Shown here piece after piece: positions 10,221 through 19,273 of a DNA stretch of 64,000 nt. Each line of letters starts with the position of its first letter. Within the stretch, counting starts at the first letter, position 1. The stretch is from Westiellopsis prolifica IICB1 (GTDB lineage Bacteria > Cyanobacteriota > Cyanobacteriia > Cyanobacteriales > Nostocaceae). The position numbers were made by a program, and so were the translations under genes. The notes beneath the pieces are model-generated. The model worked only from the letters and a program-made list of their open reading frames with translations, was not told where the DNA came from and made no database searches. Location of the stretch: the NCBI RefSeq assembly GCF_004323185.1, contig NZ_NAPS01000002.1, forward strand, positions 520,336-584,335, read 5' to 3'.

Positions 10221-10712
10221 ATGCCTCCTAAAATCACCAACTCACTCGCTTGGCAGCAGGCTGAACTCCTCATGCAACCTGCTTTCATTCGCGTTGTTGA
10301 TAACATTCGCAAGCTACTGGATCTCTCTGATTGGAAAGGAACTTACCAGGATGTACTGATTTGGCCCCTAGAAACCACAGAAGATACAAAAGCTATTGTT
10401 ACGAAGCTTTTGCAAGAACTAGAAGCTGCAACACCAGAAAAAGCCATAGAAATTAGGGAGACACTAGCTCGTCTGCCAATTCCCCATCCAGGATATCACT
10501 TGTTTTTGCAGCGTCAAGAGCAAGAAGTCAGCGTAGATTTATGGGAATTATGTTATCAAGTGTGTTTTCTTGATTACACTTCCCCCAACAATGATGCAGT
10601 TGAGATTGATACTAGTTTAATAGATGAAGTGGGTGATGTGGATTGGCAACGTTTAGACAACAAGGCCAAGCAGTTAGTTGAACAGGTCTTTGCTTCTTTA
10701 CCGTCGGAATAG
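10221..10712 (+). CDS. Conserved cyanobacterial protein of unknown function
   Basis: A 163-residue soluble, acidic protein starting MPPKITNSLAWQQAELLM at an ATG. It has no signal peptide, membrane segment or catalytic motif that I recognise. The sequence is mostly helical with balanced composition and normal codon use, so it looks like a genuine gene. It is divergent from the kinase gene, and a long STRR run begins at its stop codon. No function is proposed. Confidence 0.7.
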   Translation: MPPKITNSLAWQQAELLMQPAFIRVVDNIRKLLDLSDWKGTYQDVLIWPLETTEDTKAIVTKLLQELEAATPEKAIEIRETLARLPIPHPGYHLFLQRQEQEVSVDLWELCYQVCFLDYTSPNNDAVEIDTSLIDEVGDVDWQRLDNKAKQLVEQVFASLPSE

Positions 10713-10850
10713 GGGATCGCGGATCGGGGATTGGGGATTGGGGATTGGGGATTGGGGATTGGGGAACTCCTCCCCCAAGGGAGTGGGGATTAGGGGCGAA
10801 GGGGTAACGGGGATTGGGGATTGGGGATCGGGGATTGGGATTCTCGTTTT
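10713..10850. repeat. STRR run of GGGGATT heptamers
   Basis: Many copies of the unit GGGGATT with variants such as GGGGATC and GGGGAAC fill most of the gap between the unknown gene and the PLD-helicase gene. It is the complement of the CCAATCC-type heptamers at 30-109 and 16725-16783. The short open frame across it is a by-product of the repeat. Confidence 0.85.
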
Positions 10851-10937
10851 ATCCCATATGGAACTTTTTGTTGCTTATACTCGTAGAAAATTGTCGGTGA
10901 GCAACTCACCACAAAATCTTCTATTGAGTATAAAACC

Positions 10938-13900
10938 ATGCCACGCATCTTTGACAACATAGATTTGCAACTGCTACCGATTTTGCGAGAGACATTGAAA
11001 GTCTCTTATCGGTCAGATTTTTGCGTTGGCTATTTTAATCTCAGAGGTTGGCGAAAAATAGATGATTTAATTGAACAGTATGTTGGCAACGAAAAAGCTT
11101 GTTGTCGTTTGCTGATTGGGATGCAAAGTCGTGAGAGTGATGAAGTCCATGCAGCTTTCACCCTTGGTAGTGGTGATGGGCGGATCGATAATAGTGCGAT
11201 CGCGCGTTATAAAAAACAGATGGCTAGTGAATTTCGCCAGCAGTTAACTATCGGTGCGCCTACGAATCAAGATGAAGCGGGTTTGCGACGGTTAAGTTAT
11301 CAGCTAAAAACAAAGAAACTAATTATTAAACTGTTTCTGCGTCACCCTCTCCACGCCAAGTTGTACCTTGTACACCGACAAGATCCAAATGCACCAATAG
11401 TCGGATTTTTGGGTAGTAGTAACCTAACTTTGCCGGGATTGGCTAAACAAGGGGAATTGAATGTTGATATTTTAGACCACGATGCTTGCAACAAACTGCA
11501 AAAATGGTTTGATGATCGTTGGCAAGAATACGGTTGTATAGATATTTCCAAAGAACTAGCGGAAATTATTGATGAGAGTTGGGCGAGGGAAAAATTAATC
11601 CCACCTTACCACATTTACCTCAAGATTGCTTATCACTTATCTCATGAGGCGATCGCTGGACTTTCAGAGTTTCGCATTCCCCGTGAATTTAACAATTTAT
11701 TTGATTTCCAAAAAGCAGCAGTGCAGCTAGCAGCGCGTCATGTTACTAGACGTGGTGGGGTGTTGGTGGGGGATGTGGTTGGTTTAGGGAAAACTTTAGT
11801 GGGAACCGCCCTTGCAAAAATATTACAGGAAGATTGTCTTTTAGAAACGCTGATTATTTGCCCGAAAAATTTGGTGCAAATGTGGCAGGAATATGTTGAT
11901 AACTATAAGTTATATGCTAGAGTTTTGCCGATTAGTAAAGTACTTGTCGAATTACCAAAGTTACGTCGCTACCGAGTTGTGTTAATAGATGAAAGTCACA
12001 ATTTACGTAACCGGGAAGGAAAAAGATATGGAGCGATCGCAGAATATATTAATGCTAACGAAAGTAAATGTATTCTACTTTCTGCTACACCTTATAACAA
12101 AACCTATCTTGACCTTTCTTCCCAATTAAGATTATTTGTACCAGAAGACCAGGATTTAGGTTTTCGACCAGAAGCTTTAATCAATGAACTTGGAGAATTA
12201 GAGTTTACTAGAAGACATCAATTTTCTGTACGTTCTTTAGCGGCGTTTGAAAAAAGCGAATATTCCGACGACTGGCGAGAGTTGATGAAACGCTACATGG
12301 TACGGCGGACGCGATCTTTTATTAAAGATAATTATGCCCATATAGATGCAACTGAACGTAAATATTTAGAATTTGTTGATGGGAGTCGTTCTTATTTCCC
12401 ATATCGTATTCCTCGGACTGTCAAGTTTACTTTAGAATGTTCTGATAATGACGTTTATTCTCGGCTTTATTCTGAGTCAATGGTAGAGATAATTAATCAA
12501 CTTAATCTACCTCGTTATGGGTTAGGAAATTACCTTGTCACCAAACACAAACAACCACCAACAGAAACTGAACAACGATTTTTAAATTCATTATTTCGTG
12601 GTGGACGTAGATTAATGGGATTTTCTCGTACCAATTTATTTAAACGCTTGGAAAGCAGTGGAATTGCTTTTCTCCAATCAATTGAACGTCATATTTTACG
12701 AAATTTTATTTATTTATATGCCCTACAACACGAACTTGATCTTCCTATTGGTACTCAAGATCCTGAGTTATTAAATACAAGTAATAACGATGAAGATGCT
12801 GAGTCGATTACAGCAACTTTGTTTGATACAGAAACCGAAGATGATATCGAAGAATCTTCCGTGCAAAAAGAAACAGACGCAGCAAACTTAACAGAACAAA
12901 GTTTTCGTCAAAAAGCAGAGTTAATTTATACTGAATATGCAACTCGCTATCAACGGCGATTTAGGTGGTTGCGTTCTACACTATTTGATATCAAAAAATT
13001 AAAACGGGATTTGTTGGCGGATGCTAAAGCACTGATCAATGTGTTGCAACATTGTGGCGAGTGGAATTCCCAAGAAGATAAAAAATTTGCTGCTTTGGTC
13101 GAATTACTAACAAAAACTCACCCAAAAGATAAGATACTAATTTTTACCCAATTTGCCGATACAGTACGTTATCTGACTGAGAATCTACAGGCGATCAAGA
13201 TTACTCATGTAGCAGGAGTGACAGGTCAATCAAAAAACCCTACGGAATTGACGGGAAGATTTAGTCCTGTGAGTAATGGAAAAGGCGATCGCATCACCCC
13301 TTCTCAAGAATTACGTATCTTAATTGCTACCGATATTCTCAGTGAAGGTCACAATCTGCAAGACTGTGCAATTATCATCAATTGGGATTTACCTTGGGCT
13401 ATTATTAGGCTAATCCAAAGGGCGGGACGAGTAGACCGGATTGGACAAAATGCTGAAAACATTCTCTGTTATTCTTTCTTACCAGCAGAGGGAGTAGAAC
13501 GCATTATTAATTTACGGGGGCGATTGCGTCAACGACTACAAGAAAATGCGGAAGTAGTAGGAACCGATGAAGCATTTTTTGAAGATGATGATACACAGGT
13601 AATTCTCGACCTCTATAATGAAAAATCTGGAATTTTGGATGGCGAAGAAGACACAGAAGTAGACTTAACATCGGAAGCATTTCAAATTTGGAAAAAAGCT
13701 ACGGATAATAATCCAACTTTGAAAAAGATGATTGAAGAAATGCCAAATGTGGTTTATTCTACTCGCGCCCATACTCCCCAACCTGTGCAACCAGAGGGAG
13801 TATTACTTTATATGAAAACCACTGAGGGGAATGATTCTTTAATTTATGTTGATCGCGAAGGAAAAAGTGTTACTCAATCGCAATTAGCTGTTTTAAAAAT

Positions 13901-14168
13901 GGCAACTTGTGAAGAATCCACTCCCGCCATTCCCAGAGATAAACAGCATCACGAATTAGTTAAAAAAGGTACGGAACTGATTGCTGAGGAAGAAAAAAAT
14001 ATGGGTGGTCAATTGGGAAGACCATCAGGTGCAAGATTCCGCACTTATGAACGCTTAAAAAGTTATGTTCAGGAAATGAAAGGGACTTTATTTATTACTG
14101 ATGAATTGCTAAAAGCAATAGATGATATTTATCGTTACCCGTTAAGACAGTCAGCCATTGATAAGTAG
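10938..14168 (+). CDS. PLD-domain SNF2-type helicase, 3' end truncated by an IS
   Basis: A 1,076-residue protein. The N-terminal region has a phospholipase D-like half-site (H139-A-K141-L-Y, then GSSNLT at 159-164), followed by a SNF2-type helicase: Walker A GDVVGLGKT (about 277-285), DESH box in LIDESHNLRN (about 349-358), SATPYN, and helicase C with LIATDILSEGHNLQD (about 795) and QRAGRVDRIGQ (about 833). It resembles nuclease/helicase subunits of restriction-like defence loci. The stop codon (14166-14168) lies inside the terminal inverted repeat of the downstream IS. The last native codon is near 14162, so the original C-terminus is missing. It is followed by a methyltransferase fragment beyond the IS. 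Confidence 0.85.
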   Translation: MPRIFDNIDLQLLPILRETLKVSYRSDFCVGYFNLRGWRKIDDLIEQYVGNEKACCRLLIGMQSRESDEVHAAFTLGSGDGRIDNSAIARYKKQMASEFRQQLTIGAPTNQDEAGLRRLSYQLKTKKLIIKLFLRHPLHAKLYLVHRQDPNAPIVGFLGSSNLTLPGLAKQGELNVDILDHDACNKLQKWFDDRWQEYGCIDISKELAEIIDESWAREKLIPPYHIYLKIAYHLSHEAIAGLSEFRIPREFNNLFDFQKAAVQLAARHVTRRGGVLVGDVVGLGKTLVGTALAKILQEDCLLETLIICPKNLVQMWQEYVDNYKLYARVLPISKVLVELPKLRRYRVVLIDESHNLRNREGKRYGAIAEYINANESKCILLSATPYNKTYLDLSSQLRLFVPEDQDLGFRPEALINELGELEFTRRHQFSVRSLAAFEKSEYSDDWRELMKRYMVRRTRSFIKDNYAHIDATERKYLEFVDGSRSYFPYRIPRTVKFTLECSDNDVYSRLYSESMVEIINQLNLPRYGLGNYLVTKHKQPPTETEQRFLNSLFRGGRRLMGFSRTNLFKRLESSGIAFLQSIERHILRNFIYLYALQHELDLPIGTQDPELLNTSNNDEDAESITATLFDTETEDDIEESSVQKETDAANLTEQSFRQKAELIYTEYATRYQRRFRWLRSTLFDIKKLKRDLLADAKALINVLQHCGEWNSQEDKKFAALVELLTKTHPKDKILIFTQFADTVRYLTENLQAIKITHVAGVTGQSKNPTELTGRFSPVSNGKGDRITPSQELRILIATDILSEGHNLQDCAIIINWDLPWAIIRLIQRAGRVDRIGQNAENILCYSFLPAEGVERIINLRGRLRQRLQENAEVVGTDEAFFEDDDTQVILDLYNEKSGILDGEEDTEVDLTSEAFQIWKKATDNNPTLKKMIEEMPNVVYSTRAHTPQPVQPEGVLLYMKTTEGNDSLIYVDREGKSVTQSQLAVLKMATCEESTPAIPRDKQHHELVKKGTELIAEEEKNMGGQLGRPSGARFRTYERLKSYVQEMKGTLFITDELLKAIDDIYRYPLRQSAIDK

Positions 14169-14240
14169 GTGGGCATGAAAAAACCAAACTATGTTAAGGT
14201 ATGTAAATACGGAAAATGCATCTACCGAGGTGACTAAGTT

Positions 14241-14696
14241 ATGGGCGCTCGTTTAAGAGTATTTTTAACTCGTGAGCAAGATAACACCTTGTTAAAACTG
14301 AGAACTGCGGATGTACCGCAGAAAGTTAAAGACCGAGCAGAGGTAATCAGACTAAACGCTCACGGCTGGTATGTAGAAAAAATAGCTGCTCACTTTAACT
14401 GGACTTCACAGACCGTGAGAGAAGTTTTGCATAAATGGCAAAAACTAGGTCTGGAAGGGCTTTGGGAATTAGCAGGTCGAGGGGGAAAACTGAAGTGGTC
14501 CGAAGAAGACATAATCTTTTTGGAAGAGTGCCTTAAAAAAGAACCACGTACATATAACAGTCGTCAACTTGCTGAAAAATTGTCAAGCGATCGCAAAATC
14601 AAACTGAGTCCTGACAGATTAAGACGGGTACTCAAAAAAAGGGGGTCAACTGGAAACGAACTAGGAAAAGTCACAAAGGAAAACAAGACCCAATAG
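14241..14696 (+). CDS. IS630 transposase, upstream frame (DNA-binding part)
   Basis: 151 residues with a helix-turn-helix region (VIRLNAHGWYVEKIAAHF, then WTSQTVREVLHKW) and a second winged-helix-like part. This is the terminal-repeat-binding half of an IS630 transposase. The frame is correct until the slippery run A7G5 at 14634-14645. After it the frame-0 reading (STGNELGK...) departs from the family, while the -1 frame continues as GVNWKRTRKSHKGKQD. The last 17 codons are therefore probably not used in the full-length enzyme. Confidence 0.8.
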   Translation: MGARLRVFLTREQDNTLLKLRTADVPQKVKDRAEVIRLNAHGWYVEKIAAHFNWTSQTVREVLHKWQKLGLEGLWELAGRGGKLKWSEEDIIFLEECLKKEPRTYNSRQLAEKLSSDRKIKLSPDRLRRVLKKRGSTGNELGKVTKENKTQ

Positions 14697-14725
14697 CGCG
14701 AGTTTGTAAACAAGCAGACTTAGAG

Positions 14726-15292
14726 ATGTTAGAACTGGCTGCTGCTACGGGAGAAATAGACCTGAAATACCTTGATGAATCTGGATTTTGTACGTGGAGC
14801 GAACCTAGTTATACATATTACTTTCGAGGTAAGCAAAAACGCTTAGAGCAAAGTAAGCGTCGTGGTCGAAGGTTAAGCATTATCGGGTTCTTTCAACCCT
14901 TAATCAGTTTTGTTTACGGTCTGATTATTGGAGGCGTTGATAGCAAAGTTTACATCCAAATGATGGAGCAAGAAGCCCAAGAAGCATCAAAAAGTGGGCG
15001 TATCCGAGTCATAGTGCAAGATAACAGTCCTATACATAGATCCCAGAAAGTCCAGCAGTTATGGTCAAAGTGGGAAAACCTTGGTTTGTATATCTTCTTT
15101 TTACCCAAGTATTGTTCCGAGATGAATCCAATTGAATTAGAGTGGCAACACCTCAAAAAAGACGAAATATCAGGACAAATGTTTGATGATGAATTAGACC
15201 TTGCCTATGCTGTCATCAATGGAGTCGAAGCAAGGGGGGAAAAGGGCAACTACAGTACCACACGTATTAAATTTTCCAATAGGAATGGTTAA
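14726..15292 (+). CDS. IS630 transposase, downstream frame (DDE catalytic part)
   Basis: The -1 frame opens before the slippery site near 14640. The ORF shown from 14726 gives 188 residues with the DDE triad: first Asp in LDESGFCTWSEP, second Asp in VQDNSPIHRS, Glu in NPIELEWQHLKK. With the upstream frame it forms a transposase of about 340 residues, normal for IS630. It is probably made by -1 ribosomal frameshifting at A7G5, as in other IS elements. A stand-alone product would lack DNA binding. Confidence 0.8.
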   Translation: MLELAAATGEIDLKYLDESGFCTWSEPSYTYYFRGKQKRLEQSKRRGRRLSIIGFFQPLISFVYGLIIGGVDSKVYIQMMEQEAQEASKSGRIRVIVQDNSPIHRSQKVQQLWSKWENLGLYIFFLPKYCSEMNPIELEWQHLKKDEISGQMFDDELDLAYAVINGVEARGEKGNYSTTRIKFSNRNG

Positions 15293-15332
15293 TTTTTCGT
15301 TACATACTTATAAATTTTCACGCCCACCTACT

Positions 15333-16714
15333 TACAAAAACCGGAAATTGCAGCAGCTTGGTTAGAATATCAGAGTCAATATCCTTATGTGAGTGCTTAT
15401 TATCGTTCGTCTGAAGATTATAAAAATCAGATTTCTATTGTTAATGGTAAAAAAGCTGGTACAGATATTAATCTTTATAAATTATTTGTCGAACGCTGCT
15501 TTCATTTGCTGCGAGATGGTGGGGAATGTGGAATTGTCATTCCTAGTGGAATCTACACTGATTTAGGAACTAAGCAACTGCGAGAAATGCTGTTTAGCCA
15601 AACAAAGGTAACTGGATTATTTTGTTTGGAGAATCGTAAAGAAGTTTTTGAAGGTGTTCATCGTAGTTTCAAAATAGTCGTTCTTACCTTTGCTAAAGGT
15701 GGTAAAACAACTGAGTTTCCATCGGCTTTTATGCGACTTGATGTACAGGAGTTGGAAAGATTTCCGAGTCAAGAAAGTTTGCGGATAAGTTTTGATATGG
15801 TGCGGAAACTCTCGCCTGATTCACTTTCGGTGATGGAGTTTAAGAATGAAATAGATGTCCGCATTGCTGAGAAAATGCTGAGGTTTCCTTTGTTAGGGGA
15901 AAAGATTGATGGTAAATGGAATCTGCGGTTAACTCGTGAATTTGACATGACTAATGATAGTCATTTATTTAAGCAACAGCCTGGGAAAGGAAGGATACCG
16001 CTTTATGAAGGTAAGATGATTCATCAGTTTACGCATCAATTTGCGGAACCAAGATATTGGGTAGATGAACAGGAAGGTAGGAAAGCAATATTGGGAAGGA
16101 ATGGAAATGATAATGGTCAGAAGTTAGATTATCAAAATTATCGTTTAGGGTTTAGGGACGTAGCATCAAGCACTAATGAAAGGACAATGATTTCGGGAAT
16201 TATCCCGCCTAATCTTTTTGCAGGTAACACACTAATTGTCTCAGAACCATTCAGCAATCAGCAGGAATTATTGTCTGTCTGCGCTGTACTAAATAGCTTT
16301 GCTTGTGATTTTGTAATTCGCCAGAAAGTTACGGCGCATTGCAATATGTTCTATGTTTACCAACTACCAATACCACGTCTAACACAAACCGATCGCCACT
16401 TCACGGACATCGTAGAACGCGCCGCTAAACTCATCTGCACCACCCCAGAATTTGACGAACTGGCGCAAGAGACGTTAAATTTAACGTCTCTACAATGTGG
16501 CGTTACCGATGAAACAGATCGCGCCAAACTCCGCGCCGAACTTGATGGAATCGTAGCGCACCTCTACGGCTTAACCGAAGAAGAATTTACTTACATTCTC
16601 AGCACATTTCCCATTGTTTCAGAACAAGTCAAACAGGATGCATTAGAAGCTTATCGCACCTTTGCACCCATGACTGGCGATGCAGAAATTGTGGTGATTT
16701 ATCCGGTTGTATGA
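15333..16714 (+). pseudogene. DNA methyltransferase (Eco57I-like), C-terminal fragment
   Basis: The frame is open directly from the IS end (KPEIAAAWLEYQSQYPYV, then SAYYRSSEDYK), continues through LYKLFVERCFHLLRDGG and IVIPSGIYTDLGTKQLRE, and ends with a recognition-domain-like region of about 300 residues. These are features of large N6-adenine methyltransferase/restriction fusion proteins. The SAM-binding motif I and the catalytic NPPY-type motif are not in the remaining part, so this 3' fragment cannot methylate by itself. A GTG at 15389 would give 441 residues. It was probably the modification partner of the PLD-helicase upstream. Confidence 0.75.
16469..16490. repeat. Perfect 22-bp palindrome inside the methyltransferase fragment
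   Basis: GAGACGTTAAA followed by its exact complement lies in frame within the coding sequence and adds residues around ETLNLTSL. A near-palindrome with the same AGAGA...TCTCT ends occurs at 54705-54728 in an intergenic region, so it looks like a dispersed palindromic repeat that landed in a gene without shifting the frame. Confidence 0.7.
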
Positions 16715-16724
16715 AATCACCCTG

Positions 16725-16783
16725 CGATCCCCGAACCCCAATCCCCGAACCCCAATCCCTGATCCCCGATCCCCTATCCCCAA
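16725..16783. repeat. STRR run between convergent genes
   Basis: Degenerate heptamers of the CCCCAAT / CCCCGAT / CCCTGAT type fill the short gap between the methyltransferase fragment and the convergent aldehyde dehydrogenase gene, ending right at the latter's stop codon. Confidence 0.85.
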
Positions 16784-18262
16784 TCAAAACTGACGTGACC
16801 ATTCACTAGGCCAGCGTTCCACGACTACTTTCGTTTGCGTAAAAAACTCAACTGCGTGATTACCTTGACCGTGTAAATCACCAAAAAAGCTGTCTTTCCA
16901 GCCGCTAAAGGGGAAAAATGCCATAGGTGCGGCGACTCCGATGTTGATACCGATATTACCTGCTTCTGCTTCATAGCGAAACTTCCGTGCTGCTGCGCCA
17001 CTGGTGGTAAACAAACAAGCCATATTGCCATACTGACCACTGTTGACGAAAGCGATCGCTTCATCAATATTGTTTACATGGATTAAACTCAGTACTGGCC
17101 CGAAAATTTCGGTTTTGGCAATTTCACTCGCCGGATCGACATTTTGCAAAATTGTGGGACGCACAAAGTAACCTTGTTCATGTCCAAAAATGTCTGGTTG
17201 GCGTCCATCTACTAACAACGTCGCGCCACTGTCTGCACCTTTTTGAATTAAGCTCTCAATTCTGTCTTTACTTTGGGCAGAAATCACTGGCCCCATCTCT
17301 ACCCCTGGTTCTAAACCATTACCTACCACTCGCTTTTTGGCAGTTTCTGCGATCGCTTCTGTAAAAGTTTGCCGTGCTTCCCCCACAGTAACAGCGATTG
17401 AAGCTGCTAAACAACGTTGTCCTGCACAACCAAAGGCGCTATCCGCAGTAATCCGCCTGGTCATTTCCATATCTGCATCCGGTAGGACAATAATCGGATT
17501 CTTCGCACCACCTTGGCACTGGACACGCTTACCGTTTGCTGCGGCTCGACTATAAATATATTTTGCTACAGGTGTGGAACCAACAAAACTTATTGCCCGA
17601 ATTTGCGGATGATCTAGAATAGCATCTACAGCTTGTTTCGTCCCATTCACGAGATTGATCACGCCTTTGGGAAAGCCTGTTTTGTCCAGTAACTGGAAGA
17701 TTTTTTGCATTGTCAGTGGCACTTTTTCCGAAGGCTTGACAATATAGGTATTACCGCAGGCGATCGCATAGGGCATAAACCAAAATGGTATCATTCCTGG
17801 AAAGTTGAACGGCCCAATCACCGCACATACTCCCAGTGGTTGGCGAATCATCATCTCATCAATTCCCCGCGCGATGTCTTCCAGATTTGTCCCCTGCATC
17901 ATCATCGGAATACCGCAAGCGATTTCGACATTTTCAATGGCGCGGCGCATCTCACCCTTCGACTCAGCTAAAGTTTTACCGCATTCTTGAGTAATTGTAC
18001 GGGCTAAATCTTCAAAGTTTTCTTCTAATAAATTTTTCAGTTTAAATAAATACTGTACCCGTTCTGTCGGTGGAGTCCGTCGCCATGTAACAAAAGCTGT
18101 GGCAGCTGCTTCCGTAGCTTGATTGACCTCAGATGCAGTTGACAGAGGCACTTTCGCCAATATTTCCGTCGTCGCTGGGTTAATTACATCTAAAAATTCT
18201 GTAGCATTAGATGCACACCATTGACCATTGATATAGTTAGGTAATGTAATAATTGTTGCCAT
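16784..18262 (-). CDS. mmsA: CoA-acylating methylmalonate-semialdehyde dehydrogenase
   Basis: A 492-residue aldehyde dehydrogenase of the MmsA/IolA subgroup. Diagnostic features are the N-terminal [25 protein letters not shown] (the MmsA-type active-site lead), [14 protein letters not shown] (cofactor-binding region) and GCAGQRCLA with the catalytic Cys, where most ALDHs have GQ.C.A; the C-terminal [17 protein letters not shown] is also typical. The family converts methylmalonate or malonate semialdehyde to propionyl- or acetyl-CoA with NAD+ and CoA in valine or inositol catabolism. Full length. It stands alone, with no other genes of such a pathway nearby, so its substrate here is not known. 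Confidence 0.88.
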   Translation of the reverse strand: MATIITLPNYINGQWCASNATEFLDVINPATTEILAKVPLSTASEVNQATEAAATAFVTWRRTPPTERVQYLFKLKNLLEENFEDLARTITQECGKTLAESKGEMRRAIENVEIACGIPMMMQGTNLEDIARGIDEMMIRQPLGVCAVIGPFNFPGMIPFWFMPYAIACGNTYIVKPSEKVPLTMQKIFQLLDKTGFPKGVINLVNGTKQAVDAILDHPQIRAISFVGSTPVAKYIYSRAAANGKRVQCQGGAKNPIIVLPDADMEMTRRITADSAFGCAGQRCLAASIAVTVGEARQTFTEAIAETAKKRVVGNGLEPGVEMGPVISAQSKDRIESLIQKGADSGATLLVDGRQPDIFGHEQGYFVRPTILQNVDPASEIAKTEIFGPVLSLIHVNNIDEAIAFVNSGQYGNMACLFTTSGAAARKFRYEAEAGNIGINIGVAAPMAFFPFSGWKDSFFGDLHGQGNHAVEFFTQTKVVVERWPSEWSRQF

Positions 18263-18811
18263 TACGTAGATATTTATTTCCTAAGATCAAAATATAAGAA
18301 TATAAATATCTTAGTCTTTAACTGTTTTTGCTAAAGATGAAGCATACAGCTGCTCTTGGTAGGATTTACGGATTTTTTGTAAAGCATTAGTAGAATTTGT
18401 TCAGATCCCCGACTTCTTGAAGAAGTCGGGGATCTATAACACCTCAGTCGTTGTGCGGCAAATACTGAAATCTTTTTTGATTCTTCTAATTTTTAATCAG
18501 TGCAATTTCTGAGGTTATAGGTATTATAAATTTAATATTATCGATTTGTTACGCAACTAGGTGCAATTCATATAAGTTTTATGAAATAAGCATTTGCATG
18601 AGTTTGTTATTATTTTTTAGTAACATTCTCATCAGCAAATGCCCTTATATGAAAATCGCTGCAAATGTATAAAAAGTACTATATTCTCACTTAAAAAATG
18701 AGTATGATAAATGAAAGGTTTGCTTAAAATTTAAGAAAAACAGGATAAAGCACCCACAGCCAGGAATAAAATTCTAAAATTTAAGAAATATTAAATAAAA
18801 TTGAGGATATT
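18263..18811. other. Intergenic region, mmsA to grxC
   Basis: About 550 bp between divergent genes, AT-rich, and presumably holding both promoters. The only structure I recognise is the perfect palindrome at 18403-18435. No open frame, tRNA or other RNA gene is apparent. Confidence 0.6.
18403..18435. repeat. 33-bp palindromic repeat, copy 1
   Basis: The left arm AGATCCCCGACTTCTT is followed by one base (G) and the exact complement. A second 33-bp copy at 56879-56911 has arms AGATATCCGACTTCTT, differing at two positions in each arm in a compensatory way. A dispersed hairpin family. Confidence 0.85.
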
Positions 18812-19084
18812 ATGGCTGCGAAAGTAGAAATTTACACTTGGAGGACTTGCCCATTTTGCATCCGCGCTAAAAGCTTGCTGAAGAAAAAGGGGGTGAACTT
18901 CACCGAGTACAGCATTGATGGAGATGAAGCAGCACGGGAGAAAATGGCTCAAAGAGCAAATGGAAGACGCTCGTTACCACAAATTTTCATCAATAATGTT
19001 CATGTTGGTGGTTGTGATGACATATACGCTTTAGACGCTAGAGATCAGCTAGATAATTTATTAGCTTCTGCCAATACCGTCTAG
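18812..19084 (+). CDS. grxC: Glutaredoxin 3 (dithiol type)
   Basis: A 90-residue glutaredoxin with the dithiol active site C13-P-F-C16 in TCPFCIRAK, the TxxP-type turn in SLPQIFIN and the glutathione-binding GGCDDIYALD. It reduces disulfides and glutathionylated proteins in the cytoplasm using glutathione. It is directly upstream of gshB on the same strand, 189 bp before the chosen gshB start, so glutathione-dependent reductase and glutathione synthesis are neighbours and could share a transcript. Confidence 0.93.
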   Translation: MAAKVEIYTWRTCPFCIRAKSLLKKKGVNFTEYSIDGDEAAREKMAQRANGRRSLPQIFINNVHVGGCDDIYALDARDQLDNLLASANTV

Positions 19085-19273
19085 ATGAAGGAGTTTGATG
19101 GTATTTTGATTGGCGAGCGGTCGTCGCAAAACTTGTTTAACCATCAGGGGATAATTTAAATTAAATCACCGATACTTCTTTGATGGTACAGAGCAAGCAC
19201 AAAGATCTCTAGAGCCACTCCAAAATCTAAAATCGAATGACCGTGAAATTTGCTGGCAATTGAGGCAGAAAGC

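Larger units (their letters stand above)
14164..15332 (+). mobile_element. IS630-family insertion sequence, 1,169 bp
   Basis: The ends are inverted repeats of 18 bp with one mismatch: AGTAGGTGGGCATGAAAA at 14164-14181, and the complement of TTTTCACGCCCACCTACT at 15315-15332. Both sides are flanked by TA (14162-14163 and 15333-15334), the IS630/Tc1 target duplication. It carries two overlapping transposase frames joined by a probable -1 frameshift. The copy looks complete. It sits between the cut ends of a helicase and a methyltransferase gene. Confidence 0.9.

Noticed and set aside
10678-10962. 94-codon frame rich in Gly-Asp-Trp repeats
   Set aside because: It is a translation of the GGGGATT heptamer run, not a protein gene.
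10938-16714. Helicase and methyltransferase as one original fused gene
   Set aside because: Removing the IS and one TA leaves the two parts in different frames, so they were separate genes with a deletion between them.
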